Positions 33,401 through 43,012 of a stretch of DNA of 64,000 bases are shown here, piece by piece (the stretch's first letter is position 1; every line of letters begins with the position of its first letter). This stretch comes from Bryobacterales bacterium (GTDB lineage Bacteria > Acidobacteriota > Terriglobia > Bryobacterales > Bryobacteraceae), in assembly GCA_016721425.1 (NCBI GenBank), contig JADKID010000005.1, positions 124,001 to 188,000 on the forward strand. Reading direction: 5' to 3'. A program made the position numbers and the translations under genes. Below the pieces are notes generated by a model that saw only the letters and a list, made by a program, of their open reading frames with translations, did not search any database and had not been told where the DNA came from.

Positions 33401-33930
33401 CGCGGCGCAAGGCGACGATGCGGGACATCCCGGCGATTCTCCAGTTGATCAACGACTATGCGCGGCAGGGCATTATGCTGCCGCGGAATGAGTTTGAGCT
33501 TTCCGAGGGGATCCGGGACTTCACGGTGCTGTACGACGGGGAGAAGCTGCTGGGGTGCGCGGCGCTGCATTTCTACGGGCCGACGCTGGCGGAGGTTCGA
33601 TCGCTGGCAGTGGATCCGGCATCGAAGGGGACGGGCGCGGGCAGCCTGCTGATGGAGGCTCTGGAGCAGGAGGCGCGCGAGTTCGACCTGGATATTCTGT
33701 TTGCCTTCACGTACGTACCGGGCTTCTTTCGAAAAATGGGATATTCCGAGGTGGATCGTGGGGAATTGCCGCTCAAAGCGTGGAAGGATTGCCTGCGGTG
33801 TCCGAAGTTCCAGGCATGCGACGAGATCGCGGTGCTGAAGCCGTTGAAGGCCGGGGCATCAGTGCTAGCGGGGGGCAAGGGCACGGTGGATGACACCCTG
33901 GTGCAAATTCCTGTATTTCGCAAGAATTAG
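33397..33930 (+). CDS. GNAT-family N-acetyltransferase, probable N-acetylglutamate synthase
   Basis: GNAT protein of 177 residues: core VRSLAVDPASKGTGAGSLLMEAL carries the acetyl-CoA pyrophosphate-binding loop, here GTGAGS. The start ATG overlaps the argB stop (ATGA). Short stand-alone GNAT proteins of this kind, with an FFRKMGYSEVDR motif and a KAWKDCLRCPKFQAC segment, serve as N-acetylglutamate synthases in bacteria lacking classical ArgA. The operon position agrees. The C-terminal extension of about 30 residues is unlike the core. I infer the arginine role from family type and context. Confidence 0.88.
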   Translation: MTRRKATMRDIPAILQLINDYARQGIMLPRNEFELSEGIRDFTVLYDGEKLLGCAALHFYGPTLAEVRSLAVDPASKGTGAGSLLMEALEQEAREFDLDILFAFTYVPGFFRKMGYSEVDRGELPLKAWKDCLRCPKFQACDEIAVLKPLKAGASVLAGGKGTVDDTLVQIPVFRKN

Positions 33931-34016
33931 ACATTACTGAATAAAACTGAGAGAATCTCCGACGCGTCCGCACTAATCGAGTGAAGCTGCAACGAGCGAG
34001 CTTTCAGGAGAGTGGG

Positions 34017-34988
34017 ATGCGCGCACAGACCGTCAATGTCCGGGAAGCACACGGCAGAATCCTCTGCTGCACGATTTTTCGCCCTGGCGGCAAGAAGCTG
34101 CTGGCGAAGGGGCACCTGGTGAGCGAGGAAGACGTGCTGCTGCTGGAGACCGAGGGCATGCAGAAGGTCTGGGTGACCGAGCTCGATGAAGGCGAGATCC
34201 CGGAAGACGACGCGGTGACGCAGGTGGCTGCGCTGGTGGGATGCGGATCGGTGGAGATCCGGCTGGCCGCGGGCGGCAGGGCGAATCTGTTCGCCACCGA
34301 GGACTGTTCCGTGCTGGTGGACGATGAGTTACTGAAGCAGATCAACTGCACGGCGTCGGTGGTGATCGCGACGCCGGTGAATTTTTCTTTCGTCCGCGCC
34401 GGCGAGCGGCTCGCTACGATCAAGAGCGCGCCGTTCGCCGTTTCTCAGCAGCAACTGGAAGCAGTGCTATCGATCATCCGCGAGCGGGGTCCGATTCTGC
34501 AGGCGCGGCCGTTGCGGGATCCGTCGGTGGCGATTCTGTACTCCGATCCCTGCGCGGGTGACCGGGCGCGGCAGCAGTTTGAAAACATCATGAAGCAGCG
34601 TCTGGATCGGTATGGCATTACGCCGCGATTCTCACTGGCCGCGGTGGAGGATGAGGCATCACTGAGCAAGGCGCTGGGGCACCTGCTGCGCGCGCAGCCG
34701 ACGGTGGTTTTGGTGGCGTCGACGACGGCGCCGGCGGGGCCGGAGGACGTGGTGGGACGTGCGATGTTGAACGCGGGCTGCCAGTTGGAGCGGTTTCTGG
34801 CCCCGGTGGAGCCTGGTACGCTGCTGCTGCTGGGGTATAAGGACGACATACCGGTGCTTTCGGCGCCGGGTTGCTTCCGCAGTGCGAAATCGAACGTAGT
34901 GGACCTGGTGCTGCCGCCGATGCTGGCGCGGTACCGGGTATCGGGCTGGGAGATCGCGTGTCTGGGGCATGGCGGCCTGATCGGCTGA
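34017..34988 (+). CDS. molybdopterin-binding-domain protein (MoeA/MogA-like)
   Basis: Protein of 323 residues resembling stand-alone molybdopterin-binding proteins. The N-terminal part (about 1-160) includes GGKKLLAKGHLVSEEDVLLL and PEDDAVTQVAALVG, followed by RANLFATEDCSVLVDDELL, as in MoeA-related proteins. The C-terminal half is a MoCF-binding-like alpha/beta domain (VVLVASTTAPAGPEDVVGRA). The ATG at 34017 is preferred for its AGGAG ribosome binding site; a GTG at 33981 is in frame. A role in molybdenum cofactor handling is inferred from family resemblance only; no other mo genes are nearby. Confidence 0.75.
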   Translation: MRAQTVNVREAHGRILCCTIFRPGGKKLLAKGHLVSEEDVLLLETEGMQKVWVTELDEGEIPEDDAVTQVAALVGCGSVEIRLAAGGRANLFATEDCSVLVDDELLKQINCTASVVIATPVNFSFVRAGERLATIKSAPFAVSQQQLEAVLSIIRERGPILQARPLRDPSVAILYSDPCAGDRARQQFENIMKQRLDRYGITPRFSLAAVEDEASLSKALGHLLRAQPTVVLVASTTAPAGPEDVVGRAMLNAGCQLERFLAPVEPGTLLLLGYKDDIPVLSAPGCFRSAKSNVVDLVLPPMLARYRVSGWEIACLGHGGLIG

Positions 34989-35016
34989 TTCGGGGTAGGC
35001 TTGGAGTTAGAACTCC

Positions 35017-35688
35017 ATGCGTACACTACTGCTGTTGTCAACGATCACGTCACTCCTCTGGGCTGGCGAAGCGGAAACCAAGAGACTTCAGGCTGCGACC
35101 GAAGTGCTATCTGAAATCATGGGCACGGCGGACAAGGGCATCCCTCAGGACCTGATTTCGAAGGCGCAGTGCGCCATCGTGGTTCCTGGCATGAAAAAGG
35201 GCGGCTTCATTGTGGCCGCGAAGTTTGGAAAAGGATTTGCGACGTGCCGGATGCCGGACGGCAAGGGCTGGACGGGGCCGGTGGGCGTGCGGGTGGAAGG
35301 CGGCAGCGTCGGCTTCCAGATCGGCGGAGCGGAGAGCGACATCATTCTGCTGGTGATGAGCCAGCGGGGGATGGAGCGGCTGCTGGCCAGCCAGTTCACG
35401 CTAGGGGGCGAGGCAACGGCGGCGGCGGGGCCGGTGGGCAGAGATTCACAGGCGCAGACGGACGCATCGATGAGGGCGGAGATGCTCTCGTGGTCGAGAT
35501 CGCGCGGGCTGTTTGGCGGCATTGCGCTGCAGGGCGCGACGATGCGCGAGGACAGCGATGTGGATACGGCACTGTATGGTACCGGGGTAGACCGGAAGGA
35601 CGTGCTGCGGGGAAAGAAGGCGGCACCCGCGGTGGCAGCGCCACTGCTGGCCGTGCTGAGCAAGTATTCGGCGTTTCAGGGCAAGTAG
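35017..35688 (+). CDS. exported SYLF/Ysc84 lipid-binding domain protein
   Basis: Protein of 223 residues with a short signal peptide (residues 1-16) and a SYLF domain: AQCAIVVPGMKKGGFIVAAKFGKG, GWTGPVGVRVEGGSVGFQIG and ESDIILLVMSQRGMERLL are all characteristic. Such domains bind phospholipids, and bacterial members are mostly exported. The C-terminal tail is Ala/Lys-rich. The gene is convergent with the GH57 gene, with 6 nt between the stops. Confidence 0.9.
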   Translation: MRTLLLLSTITSLLWAGEAETKRLQAATEVLSEIMGTADKGIPQDLISKAQCAIVVPGMKKGGFIVAAKFGKGFATCRMPDGKGWTGPVGVRVEGGSVGFQIGGAESDIILLVMSQRGMERLLASQFTLGGEATAAAGPVGRDSQAQTDASMRAEMLSWSRSRGLFGGIALQGATMREDSDVDTALYGTGVDRKDVLRGKKAAPAVAAPLLAVLSKYSAFQGK

Positions 35689-35694
35689 GGGACG

Positions 35695-37821
35695 TCAATC
35701 CCACTGGGCGGGTTCGGCTGGGGTGAACTCCAACCAGCCTTGGGCGGGGGCGGCATCCAGAGGGATGCCGGCGCGCCAGAGCGAGAGTTGTAGGCGGACG
35801 TGATCTGAGGCGCGGACGCCGAGGGCGGCCAGCGGCACGCCGAACTCGAAGATATGGAGGTAGGCGGACTCCACAAGCAAACCGGCGGGCGCAGCGAGCA
35901 CGGCGTGGTCGTGATGAAGATCGAGACGGCACTCGGTTTCGAAGAGCTGGGTTTTGACAGTGAGACGAACCTCGGCCCCGGCCATACCGCCGGGGCTGGA
36001 TTGCTCCATATCGAGGCGCAGGAAGAGGCTTGTGCCGTCGCTGCCGTAGCGCAGTTCCTTGACGACGTGTTCGCGGCCATGCATGGCGCCCTGGCGTCGA
36101 TCCGGACAATAGCTGCCGGAGCCGAGCCATTCAAAATACGATGAGATCTCTCCGTCGATCCTGGGATGAATGAGGCCGCAGGGGGCCTGGTGGAAGGACG
36201 GGATGGCGATGCGGAGGATGGTACGCGAGAGCGCCTCGGGCGGGGTGAGGCCGAGGGCGCGGTAGACATGGGCGAGGTGATCGCGGAAGAGCTTATCGAA
36301 CTCGGGGCGATTTTCGGAGTGGTGGTGGGGGCCGTACCACCAGCACCAATCGCTGCCCTCGGCGATGAGCAGTTCCTCGAAGGCCAGGTCCTTTTGTGCC
36401 TGGTTCAGCTTGGCGCCCTCCGGACCGTTGACGACGCGGTCATAGGTTTCGCGGGCTTCGAGGAGGAACTCCCAGGCCTGATTGTCCTCCTCATGACCGA
36501 TCCAGATATCGAAGTTGGCGTTGATCCAGGAGCCGGGGTGAATGCGAGGGAGCTCGACGGGCGGGATGCGTTCCAGGGCCTCGCTGACGGTGACGGCGGA
36601 CATGGAGGCATCGGCGGAGATGAGGCGGTATAGCTCGTGGAAGAAGGGGCGGCCGTTTTGCTCGTAGTGTTCCCAGGCATTCTCGCCGTCGAGGATGACG
36701 GGGACGAGGGCGTCGCGGCCTTCGTGGTGAATGGCGCGGCAGTTTTCGCGGACGCGATCGAGGAAGTGGTGGGCGGCGGCGTGGGGCTCCATGCGGGAGT
36801 AGACGAAGCCGATGAGGTCGCTGAGGAAGTGGTCGCGGAAGATGAGATCCATCTGGCGGCCGTCCTGTTTCCAACGGTAGGGGCGATAGGTTTCGCGGAC
36901 TCCGGCGAGGGTATTGAGGGTGGCGCCGAGGACACCGTTATCGGTGGCCATCCACTGGACGCCGCAATCGGCGGCGAGGGCGAGCGCGGCATCGGAGACG
37001 GAGCCCTCGGAGGGCCACATACCGGCGGGCATGTAGCCGAATTTATCGAGAGCGTAGGCGCGAGCGGTTTCGATCTGGTGGCGGGCGTCCTCGGGATAGT
37101 GGAAGCGGCGGGGGAGGGAGACGCCGGGGCGGGAGACGCTGGCAACGTTGGAATCGCAGAGGAGGGGCAGGATGGGGTGATAGAACGGTGTGACGCTGAG
37201 CTCGATCTGTCCGGTAGCGGCGAAGCGCTGGTAGGCGGGCAGAACGGCGGCGCAGATCTCGATTTGTTTGCGGCCCATGAGGGCCTGATCTTCCAATGTG
37301 AAGTCGCGGCCCTTGGCGAGCAGGGCGCGGACTTCAGGATCGTCCTTCTGATAGATCTCGTCGAACCAGGCGAGTTGGGAGATGACCTGGAGATCGCGGA
37401 GGCCGGAGGCGCCGAGGCTCTTGCGGAGGCGCTCGACGTTGCCCTCGCCGGCGCGGTAGGCGTCGTGGAGCTCGCCGTAGCGGGGGTAGCGATAGATGAC
37501 GCGGGAGGAGTTGGCCTGGAAGAAGTATTTGAGGATGAACTCCTGCTCGGCGGGGGTGAGGTCCTCGGCTGGCTTGAGGGCGCAACGGAGGAAGGGGTCC
37601 TGGGCGCGGCCCTGGGCGTACTCCTCGATCTGGACCATCATGGACGGGACGAGGTTGAAGGTCTGGCGGATTTTGGGGAAATCGGCGAGCATCTGGACCA
37701 TGCCGTAGTAGTCCTTGAGGGCGTGCATGCGGGTCCAGGGGAGCTGGTATTCGCCGGTGGCCAAGTCCTTGTAGAAGGGCTGGTGCATGTGCCAGACGAA
37801 GACGAGATAGGTATGGGGCAT
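35695..37821 (-). CDS. glycoside hydrolase family 57 (alpha-amylase/glucanotransferase type)
   Basis: Cytoplasmic enzyme of 708 residues with no signal peptide, probably acting on glycogen or other alpha-glucans. The GH57 motif FVWHMHQPFYKD is at residues 8-19, the nucleophile Glu is expected in GMWPSEGSVS near residue 270, and the acid/base Asp in DGENAWEHYEQNG near residue 377. The C-terminal 200 residues form a beta-rich domain. The start at 37821 gives the usual N-terminus. It lies 2 nt after the YncE-phosphoesterase gene on the same strand, so the two are likely co-transcribed. Confidence 0.92.
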   Translation of the reverse strand: MPHTYLVFVWHMHQPFYKDLATGEYQLPWTRMHALKDYYGMVQMLADFPKIRQTFNLVPSMMVQIEEYAQGRAQDPFLRCALKPAEDLTPAEQEFILKYFFQANSSRVIYRYPRYGELHDAYRAGEGNVERLRKSLGASGLRDLQVISQLAWFDEIYQKDDPEVRALLAKGRDFTLEDQALMGRKQIEICAAVLPAYQRFAATGQIELSVTPFYHPILPLLCDSNVASVSRPGVSLPRRFHYPEDARHQIETARAYALDKFGYMPAGMWPSEGSVSDAALALAADCGVQWMATDNGVLGATLNTLAGVRETYRPYRWKQDGRQMDLIFRDHFLSDLIGFVYSRMEPHAAAHHFLDRVRENCRAIHHEGRDALVPVILDGENAWEHYEQNGRPFFHELYRLISADASMSAVTVSEALERIPPVELPRIHPGSWINANFDIWIGHEEDNQAWEFLLEARETYDRVVNGPEGAKLNQAQKDLAFEELLIAEGSDWCWWYGPHHHSENRPEFDKLFRDHLAHVYRALGLTPPEALSRTILRIAIPSFHQAPCGLIHPRIDGEISSYFEWLGSGSYCPDRRQGAMHGREHVVKELRYGSDGTSLFLRLDMEQSSPGGMAGAEVRLTVKTQLFETECRLDLHHDHAVLAAPAGLLVESAYLHIFEFGVPLAALGVRASDHVRLQLSLWRAGIPLDAAPAQGWLEFTPAEPAQWD

Positions 37822-37823
37822 GG

Positions 37824-40290
37824 CTAGCGGCCCCAGAGACTGCGGACAGGGGCCGGCGGCGGAGTGGTCTTCATGGCCTGCCAGAGGATCTGATTGAGGG
37901 CGTCGTCGTCGATTTCGTCGGCTTCAGAAAAGTTCATGGCGCGGGAGCGGGCAGCTTGTGGCGCGGTCTCGGAGTTGCGTTCGTCGAGGGAGACGCGGGC
38001 GCGCTCGGCCTGGTAGGGCTTGGGATCGGGTGCGGCATTGAAGGCGGCCCACATGACGCGGGCGCCGGCGTCGTGCATGGTCATGGGATTGATGCCGAGG
38101 AGCTTCTCCATGGTGCGGAGCATGGACACGGTGTTGTACATCGAGGAATCGATGCCGCGGGCGCGGGTGTAAGGGAGAAATGATGTAGGCGGGGGAGCGG
38201 TGGGAATCGACGTGATCGGGGCCGTTCTGGGCGTCGTCTTCGAGGACGAAGATGGCGGTGGCGGCCCAGAACTTGGAGCGGCTGACGGCCTCGACGAGCA
38301 GGCCGAGGGCCAGGTCGTTGTCGGCCATGGCGGCGCGGGGCGAGTACTTCTTGGGCGTGGTGCCGGAGGTGTGGTCGTTGCCGAAGCGCATGGTGATGAG
38401 GCGCGGCATCTGGCCGGTGGATTCGAATTGGGCGAGATCCTTGATGAAGACGGCGATGCGGTCTGCGTCCTTATAGTCGAGATCGAAGGCGCGGTAGTCC
38501 ATGTTGGTGTGAGGCGCGAGCGCCGGGTCTTTCATGCGGCTGAGCTGCGGCCCGGAGGTGGGGGCGGGAGTGATGTTGATGCCCCACCAGCCGTAGTTGC
38601 GATAGGAGAGGCCGCGCTGGAGCGCGTTGGTCCAGAGATAGCCGGCGGGGGGGAGTGCTGCGGGCTCGCCGCCTTCGTAATCGTAGTGTTTGCGGCGGGC
38701 GGCGTAGCTATTGGGCCACATGCGCTGGACGTAGGGCGGAGCGATGGCGGCGGAGGACCAGTTGTGGCCATCGGCGCTGACATCGGCGTTGACGTAGAAG
38801 TTATCGAGAAGGACAAATTCGCGGGCGAGCTTGTGGTGGTTGGGGGCTATCTCCTCATTGAAGAGATTGAGGGCGGGGTCGCCGTTGCCGATGCCGAGAT
38901 CGCCGAGGACCTGATCGTAGGTGCGGTTCTCCTTGACGACGTAGATGACGTGCTCGATGGCTGGGAGCGAGCGGCTGAAATCCGGGGCGTTGGGACCCTT
39001 GTAGGGATTCTGGCGGAGGACCTGGCGGGTGTAGGATTCGAGCTGATCGGGAGCGGGTGGCGGGACAAGGGAGGCGGTGCCTCGCTGGATGGCACCGACA
39101 TATTGAACGGCGACGTTGCCTTCATGGAGGACGGCCTGCTTGCGTGTGGGGTTGGGGCCCTGCGGGTTGGGGAACGAGCGGACGCCGCGGCCATTGAGGA
39201 CCATGAGGGTCTTGCTGGGCAGGACGCGGGCGGCGGTGGGGTACCAGCCGGTGGGGACAAAGCCCTGGACGACGCTGCGTTTGCCGCGGATGTCCACTTG
39301 GGCGATGGCGTTGGCATCAGAGCAGACGACGTGGAGCGTGTCCTGATCGGCGGAGAGGGCGAGAGCGGCGGGTGTCATGCCAACAGGCTGAAGGCGAGGG
39401 TAAAGGGCGATATTGATGTTTTCGACGCGGCGCAGATTCTTGTTTTCGTCGATGCCGAAGACGGCGACGGAGTTGGCGCCGCCGAGCGTGACGAAGAGCC
39501 GGGCGGAGTAGGGCGGGGCGTCTTCGCCAGGCTCGACCTGAGGCGCGCGGGTGCGCCAAACCATGTCCATGGGCTGGGTCCCCAGGCTGTAGCGATTGAG
39601 GATGCGGCCGTTGAGGGCGTCGTGGTGGTAGAGGGTGCCGTCGCCCCAGCCGGTGACAAGGAACGTCTTGCCATCGGGGTGGAAGAGGATGCGGTAGGGG
39701 CGGGAGGCGGATTTGAACTCCTCGATGACGATGCCGGTTTGGGGATTTATGACGATGATGGAGTTGCGGAAGAGGGCTGAGACGTAGATGAGGCGGCCAT
39801 CGGGGGAAAGGGCGACGTCGCCGAGGAAATCCGTGTGCTTGCGGGTATCGGCGGGGGTGACGACAAACTCGCGGCGGAGTTCGAGCTTGGATTCGGTGGT
39901 GATGGCGAGCTCATAGACGGTGGAGCGGGAGCCGCCGCCGACATAGAAGACGTTGCCGATCGGCGCGAAGGCGAGGCCGAGCCAGGCGTCGGGGAGAGTG
40001 ATCTGATGGAGCTCGGCGAGAGTCTCGGGGTTGCGCAGCGTGATGGACGGAGGGAGATAGCCGCCCTGGAGGATGACGAGGTATTTGCCATCGGGGCTGA
40101 GGGCGCTGGCCATGGGGAAGGTGCTGAGGGGCACCTGGCGGCCGGCGGGCTGGAGGATGGCGCCGGAGTTGAGCAGGAAGCTGCCATCGGGGCGACGGCC
40201 GACGCGCTCCTGGGGATCGGGTTGGGAGATGAGCAGGCCGGCGGCTGCGAGAGCGGCGACGACGAGGGCGGATCGATGGATGTTGGTCAT
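37824..40290 (-). CDS. YncE-type beta-propeller / phosphoesterase fusion, frameshifted near the C-terminus
   Basis: Exported fusion: signal peptide to about residue 22, a seven-bladed YncE-like propeller (about 40-430), then an alkaline-phosphatase-superfamily domain beginning HVIYVVKENRTYDQVLGDLG. Intact homologues run about 820 residues. Here the reading frame breaks at 38170-38175, where one extra base follows YIISP; the missing part (YTRARGIDSSMYNTVSMLRT, then the C-terminus) continues in the neighbouring frame to the stop at 37824. Conserved sequence on both sides points to a recent mutation or a sequencing error. The start overlaps the nadE stop by 4 nt, so it is in the same transcript. 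Confidence 0.85.
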
Positions 40291-41936
40291 TCGAAGAACC
40301 TCTGTGCGATGGGGAAGCGCCTGCCGATGCCGAAGGCCTTGGAGGTGACCTTGAGGCCGGGCGCAGCCTGCTGGCGTTTGTACTCGTTGCGATCGACCTT
40401 GTTGACGATTTCGCGGACGAGGGCGATGGGGAGTTGGAGTTGCTCGGCGATCTGAGCGGGGGGCTGGAGGTCCTCGACGTAGGCTTTGAGGATGCCGTCG
40501 AGGATGTCGTATTCGGGGAGGGAGTCGGAATCCTTCTGATCGGGGCGGAGCTCGGCCGAGGGGGGCTTGGTGAAGACGGATTCGGGAATGACGCCGGGGG
40601 TGCGGCGGTTCACCTCGCGGCAGAGGTCATAGACCATGGTTTTGGGGATATCGCTGATGACGGCGAGGCCGCCGCACATGTCGCCGTAGAGGGTGGCGTA
40701 GCCGACGGCGATTTCGCTCTTGTTGCCGGTGGTGAGCACGAGGGCGCCCCACTTGTTCGAGAGGGCCATGAGGGTGAGGCCGCGGAGGCGGGCCTGGATG
40801 TTCTCTTCGGTGACGTCGCGGGGGGCGCCGGCGAAGACGGGGGCGAGGCCGGCGAGGACCTGATCGTAGGCGCCGACGATGGGCGCGATTTCGAAGCGGA
40901 GGCCGAGGTTCTCGGCGAGGGCGCGGGCGTCCGTGAGGGAGTGATCGGAGGAGAAGGGTCCGGGCATGGCGACGCCGACGACGTTTTCGCGGCCGACGGC
41001 ATCGGCGGCGACGCAGGCGACGAGGGTGGAATCGACTCCGCCGGAGAGGCCGAGAAGTACGCGCTGGAAGCCGCACTTGCGGAGATAGTCGCGGGTGCCG
41101 AGGACGAGGGCGTCGTAAGTGGCGGCGATCTCGGTGGGGTGGGACTCGCGCCTGTCGCCGGTCATGGTGGCGGTGTCGAAGAGGATGAGATCCTCGTCGA
41201 AGGATTTGGCCGAGGCGGTGACGTTGCCGGCGGAGTCCACGGCGAAGCTGGAGCCATCGAAGACGAGCTGATCGTTACCGCCCACCATGTTGACGTAGAT
41301 GTGGGGCAGTGCGTGTCGTTGCGCCATGGCGGAGAACATCTGGCGGCGGACGGCGCGCTTGCCGATGTCGTAGGGGGAACCGTTGATGGTGATGACGAGG
41401 TCAGCGCCCTGGGCGACGAGCGATTCGACGGGGTCGTTCTGATAGAGGGGGCGCTGCCAGAATTGCTTGTCGTTCCAGGCGTCCTCGCAAATGGTGAGGG
41501 CAATGCGCTGGCCGCGGAAGGTGGCGATGTCCTGATGAGTGGCGGGCTGGAAGTTGCGCCATTCGTCGAAGACGTCGTAGGTGGGCAGGAGCATCTTCGT
41601 CTGGGTGGCGAGGATGCGTCCGTTTTCGATGAGGACGGCGGAGTTGGTGGCGCGGCGGGGGGAGAGCTCGGGGGCGCGGCCGACGTAGCCGACGATGAGG
41701 CCGAGGGGCAGATCAGCGGAGGCGGCCACGAGTTGCTGGAGGGCTTCCTGGGTGCGCTGGAGGAAGGAGGGCTTTTCGACAAGGTCGCGCGGGGGATAGC
41801 CGGTGAGGGCGAGCTCGGGAAAGACAGCGAGCTCGGCTCCGCGGGCGGCGGCATCGCGGGCGAATTGGAGGATCAGGGTGGAGTTGCCCGGAAGATCGCC
41901 GACGGTGTTGTCGATCTGACAGAGAGCGATGCGCAT
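40287..41936 (-). CDS. nadE: glutamine-dependent NAD+ synthetase
   Basis: Final step of NAD synthesis from nicotinate adenine dinucleotide, using glutamine. The 549 residues combine an N-terminal glutaminase of the nitrilase fold (Glu in VFPELALTGYPP, Lys in QTKMLLPTYDVFDEWRNF, Cys in LTICEDAWN) and a C-terminal synthetase with the P-loop LLGLSGGVDSTLVA. The last segment NEYKRQQAAPGLKVT is typical of the family. ATG at 41936. The stop overlaps the YncE-phosphoesterase start by 4 nt. Confidence 0.97.
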   Translation of the reverse strand: MRIALCQIDNTVGDLPGNSTLILQFARDAAARGAELAVFPELALTGYPPRDLVEKPSFLQRTQEALQQLVAASADLPLGLIVGYVGRAPELSPRRATNSAVLIENGRILATQTKMLLPTYDVFDEWRNFQPATHQDIATFRGQRIALTICEDAWNDKQFWQRPLYQNDPVESLVAQGADLVITINGSPYDIGKRAVRRQMFSAMAQRHALPHIYVNMVGGNDQLVFDGSSFAVDSAGNVTASAKSFDEDLILFDTATMTGDRRESHPTEIAATYDALVLGTRDYLRKCGFQRVLLGLSGGVDSTLVACVAADAVGRENVVGVAMPGPFSSDHSLTDARALAENLGLRFEIAPIVGAYDQVLAGLAPVFAGAPRDVTEENIQARLRGLTLMALSNKWGALVLTTGNKSEIAVGYATLYGDMCGGLAVISDIPKTMVYDLCREVNRRTPGVIPESVFTKPPSAELRPDQKDSDSLPEYDILDGILKAYVEDLQPPAQIAEQLQLPIALVREIVNKVDRNEYKRQQAAPGLKVTSKAFGIGRRFPIAQRFFE

Positions 41937-41983
41937 ATGGGGAAAGGAGCCTCTATTGTAGCGGTGCGGGCGTGGAGCCTGCC

Positions 41984-42958
41984 CTATTGGAGGAAGGCGG
42001 AGACGGCGGAGATGAGCTTAGCCGACTCGCAACTGGTGGCCATGTGGCCGCAGTTGCCGGTGAGGCGCAGGACGGAGAAGCCCGATTTCTCTGCCATCTG
42101 GAGCGCGGGCGTGGGATTGACCATGTGGTCCTGGGTGGCGACAACGACGAGCACCTGGGCCTGGACGGCGGCGCCGGCCCTCTCCATGGAGCCGCCGTAG
42201 TTGCGGGCGACGTCCTGGGCCATCATGGCTCGGAGTTGGGCGGCCCAATCGAGGGGGGCCATGCCGGTCTTGGCGTCATTTTCGAGCTTTGCGCGCAGGG
42301 CAGGAAACTGCTCGGGCGCGGTTTTGCCGACATGGTCGGCGGGGGTGGTGAGGGCGAACTGATGCATGGCGAGAACGGCGGGCATGGCGGTGCGGGGATC
42401 GCCTCCGGCGGCGCGAACCGCTTCGATAGCGGAGAGTTCGGCCTGCCAGAGGAGTAGGTCGGCGGAGGTCAATTTGGGCGAGCCGATGATGGGGACGGCT
42501 TTGCGCATGAACGCCGGAAAGGCGGTGATCCACTCGAAGGTCTGCATGCCGCCCATGGAGATGCCGATGACGGCGTGGAGCTTTTTGACGCCGAACTTCT
42601 CGGTGATAAGGCGGTGCTGGGAGCGCACCATGTCGCCGATGGTGACATTGCCGGCGCCGGCGCCGCAGCTGATGCCGTTGCTGAGCGCGTCGACGGCGAC
42701 GGCGAAGTATTTGGAGGTGTCGACGAGTTGGGCGGGGCCTATGAAGGCGGCGAGATCCTCGGATTTGCCGGAGAACCAGGTGGGGAAGAGGACGGCGTTG
42801 GAGCGATCTGCATTGAGCGTGCCGAAGGTGCGGTAGCCGATGCGGCAGGCTGGCAGGGTTTGGCCGCTTTCCAGGCGCAGATCCTTCAGCTCATGGAACT
42901 GCTGGGGGGATTGGGCGAGGAGCGGGGCTGCCAACAGTATGAACCAACTAATTCTCAT
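41984..42958 (-). CDS. secreted alpha/beta hydrolase of the MetX (homoserine O-acetyltransferase-like) group
   Basis: Protein of 324 residues with a signal peptide (residues 1-15, ending LLAQS). The alpha/beta hydrolase core resembles MetX: SNGISCGAGAGN, the nucleophile Ser in VIGISMGGMQTFEW, the acid in VVATQDHMVNPT, and the catalytic His in GNCGHMATSC. True MetX is cytoplasmic, so an exported copy is more likely a general hydrolase or acyltransferase than a methionine enzyme. It lies 47 nt before nadE on the same strand. Confidence 0.88.
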   Translation of the reverse strand: MRISWFILLAAPLLAQSPQQFHELKDLRLESGQTLPACRIGYRTFGTLNADRSNAVLFPTWFSGKSEDLAAFIGPAQLVDTSKYFAVAVDALSNGISCGAGAGNVTIGDMVRSQHRLITEKFGVKKLHAVIGISMGGMQTFEWITAFPAFMRKAVPIIGSPKLTSADLLLWQAELSAIEAVRAAGGDPRTAMPAVLAMHQFALTTPADHVGKTAPEQFPALRAKLENDAKTGMAPLDWAAQLRAMMAQDVARNYGGSMERAGAAVQAQVLVVVATQDHMVNPTPALQMAEKSGFSVLRLTGNCGHMATSCESAKLISAVSAFLQ

Positions 42959-43012
42959 ACGGATGAGCTTACAGCGTTCCAGTAAACTGAGTCATATTCA
43001 GGAGACGGGACT

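Noticed and set aside
33935..33944. TACTGAATAA after the arg operon, same as part of the argC operator
   Set aside because: Only one half-site is present and there is no paired arm, so it is not called an operator.
38200..39780. A 526-codon plus-strand open frame
   Set aside because: It is antisense to the YncE-phosphoesterase gene, which has clear family motifs. The product is a Gly/Ala/Glu/Asp-rich low-complexity chain typical of shadow frames in high-GC DNA. Similar long frames opposite the MBOAT, cbi, HD-GYP and GH57 genes were rejected for the same reason.
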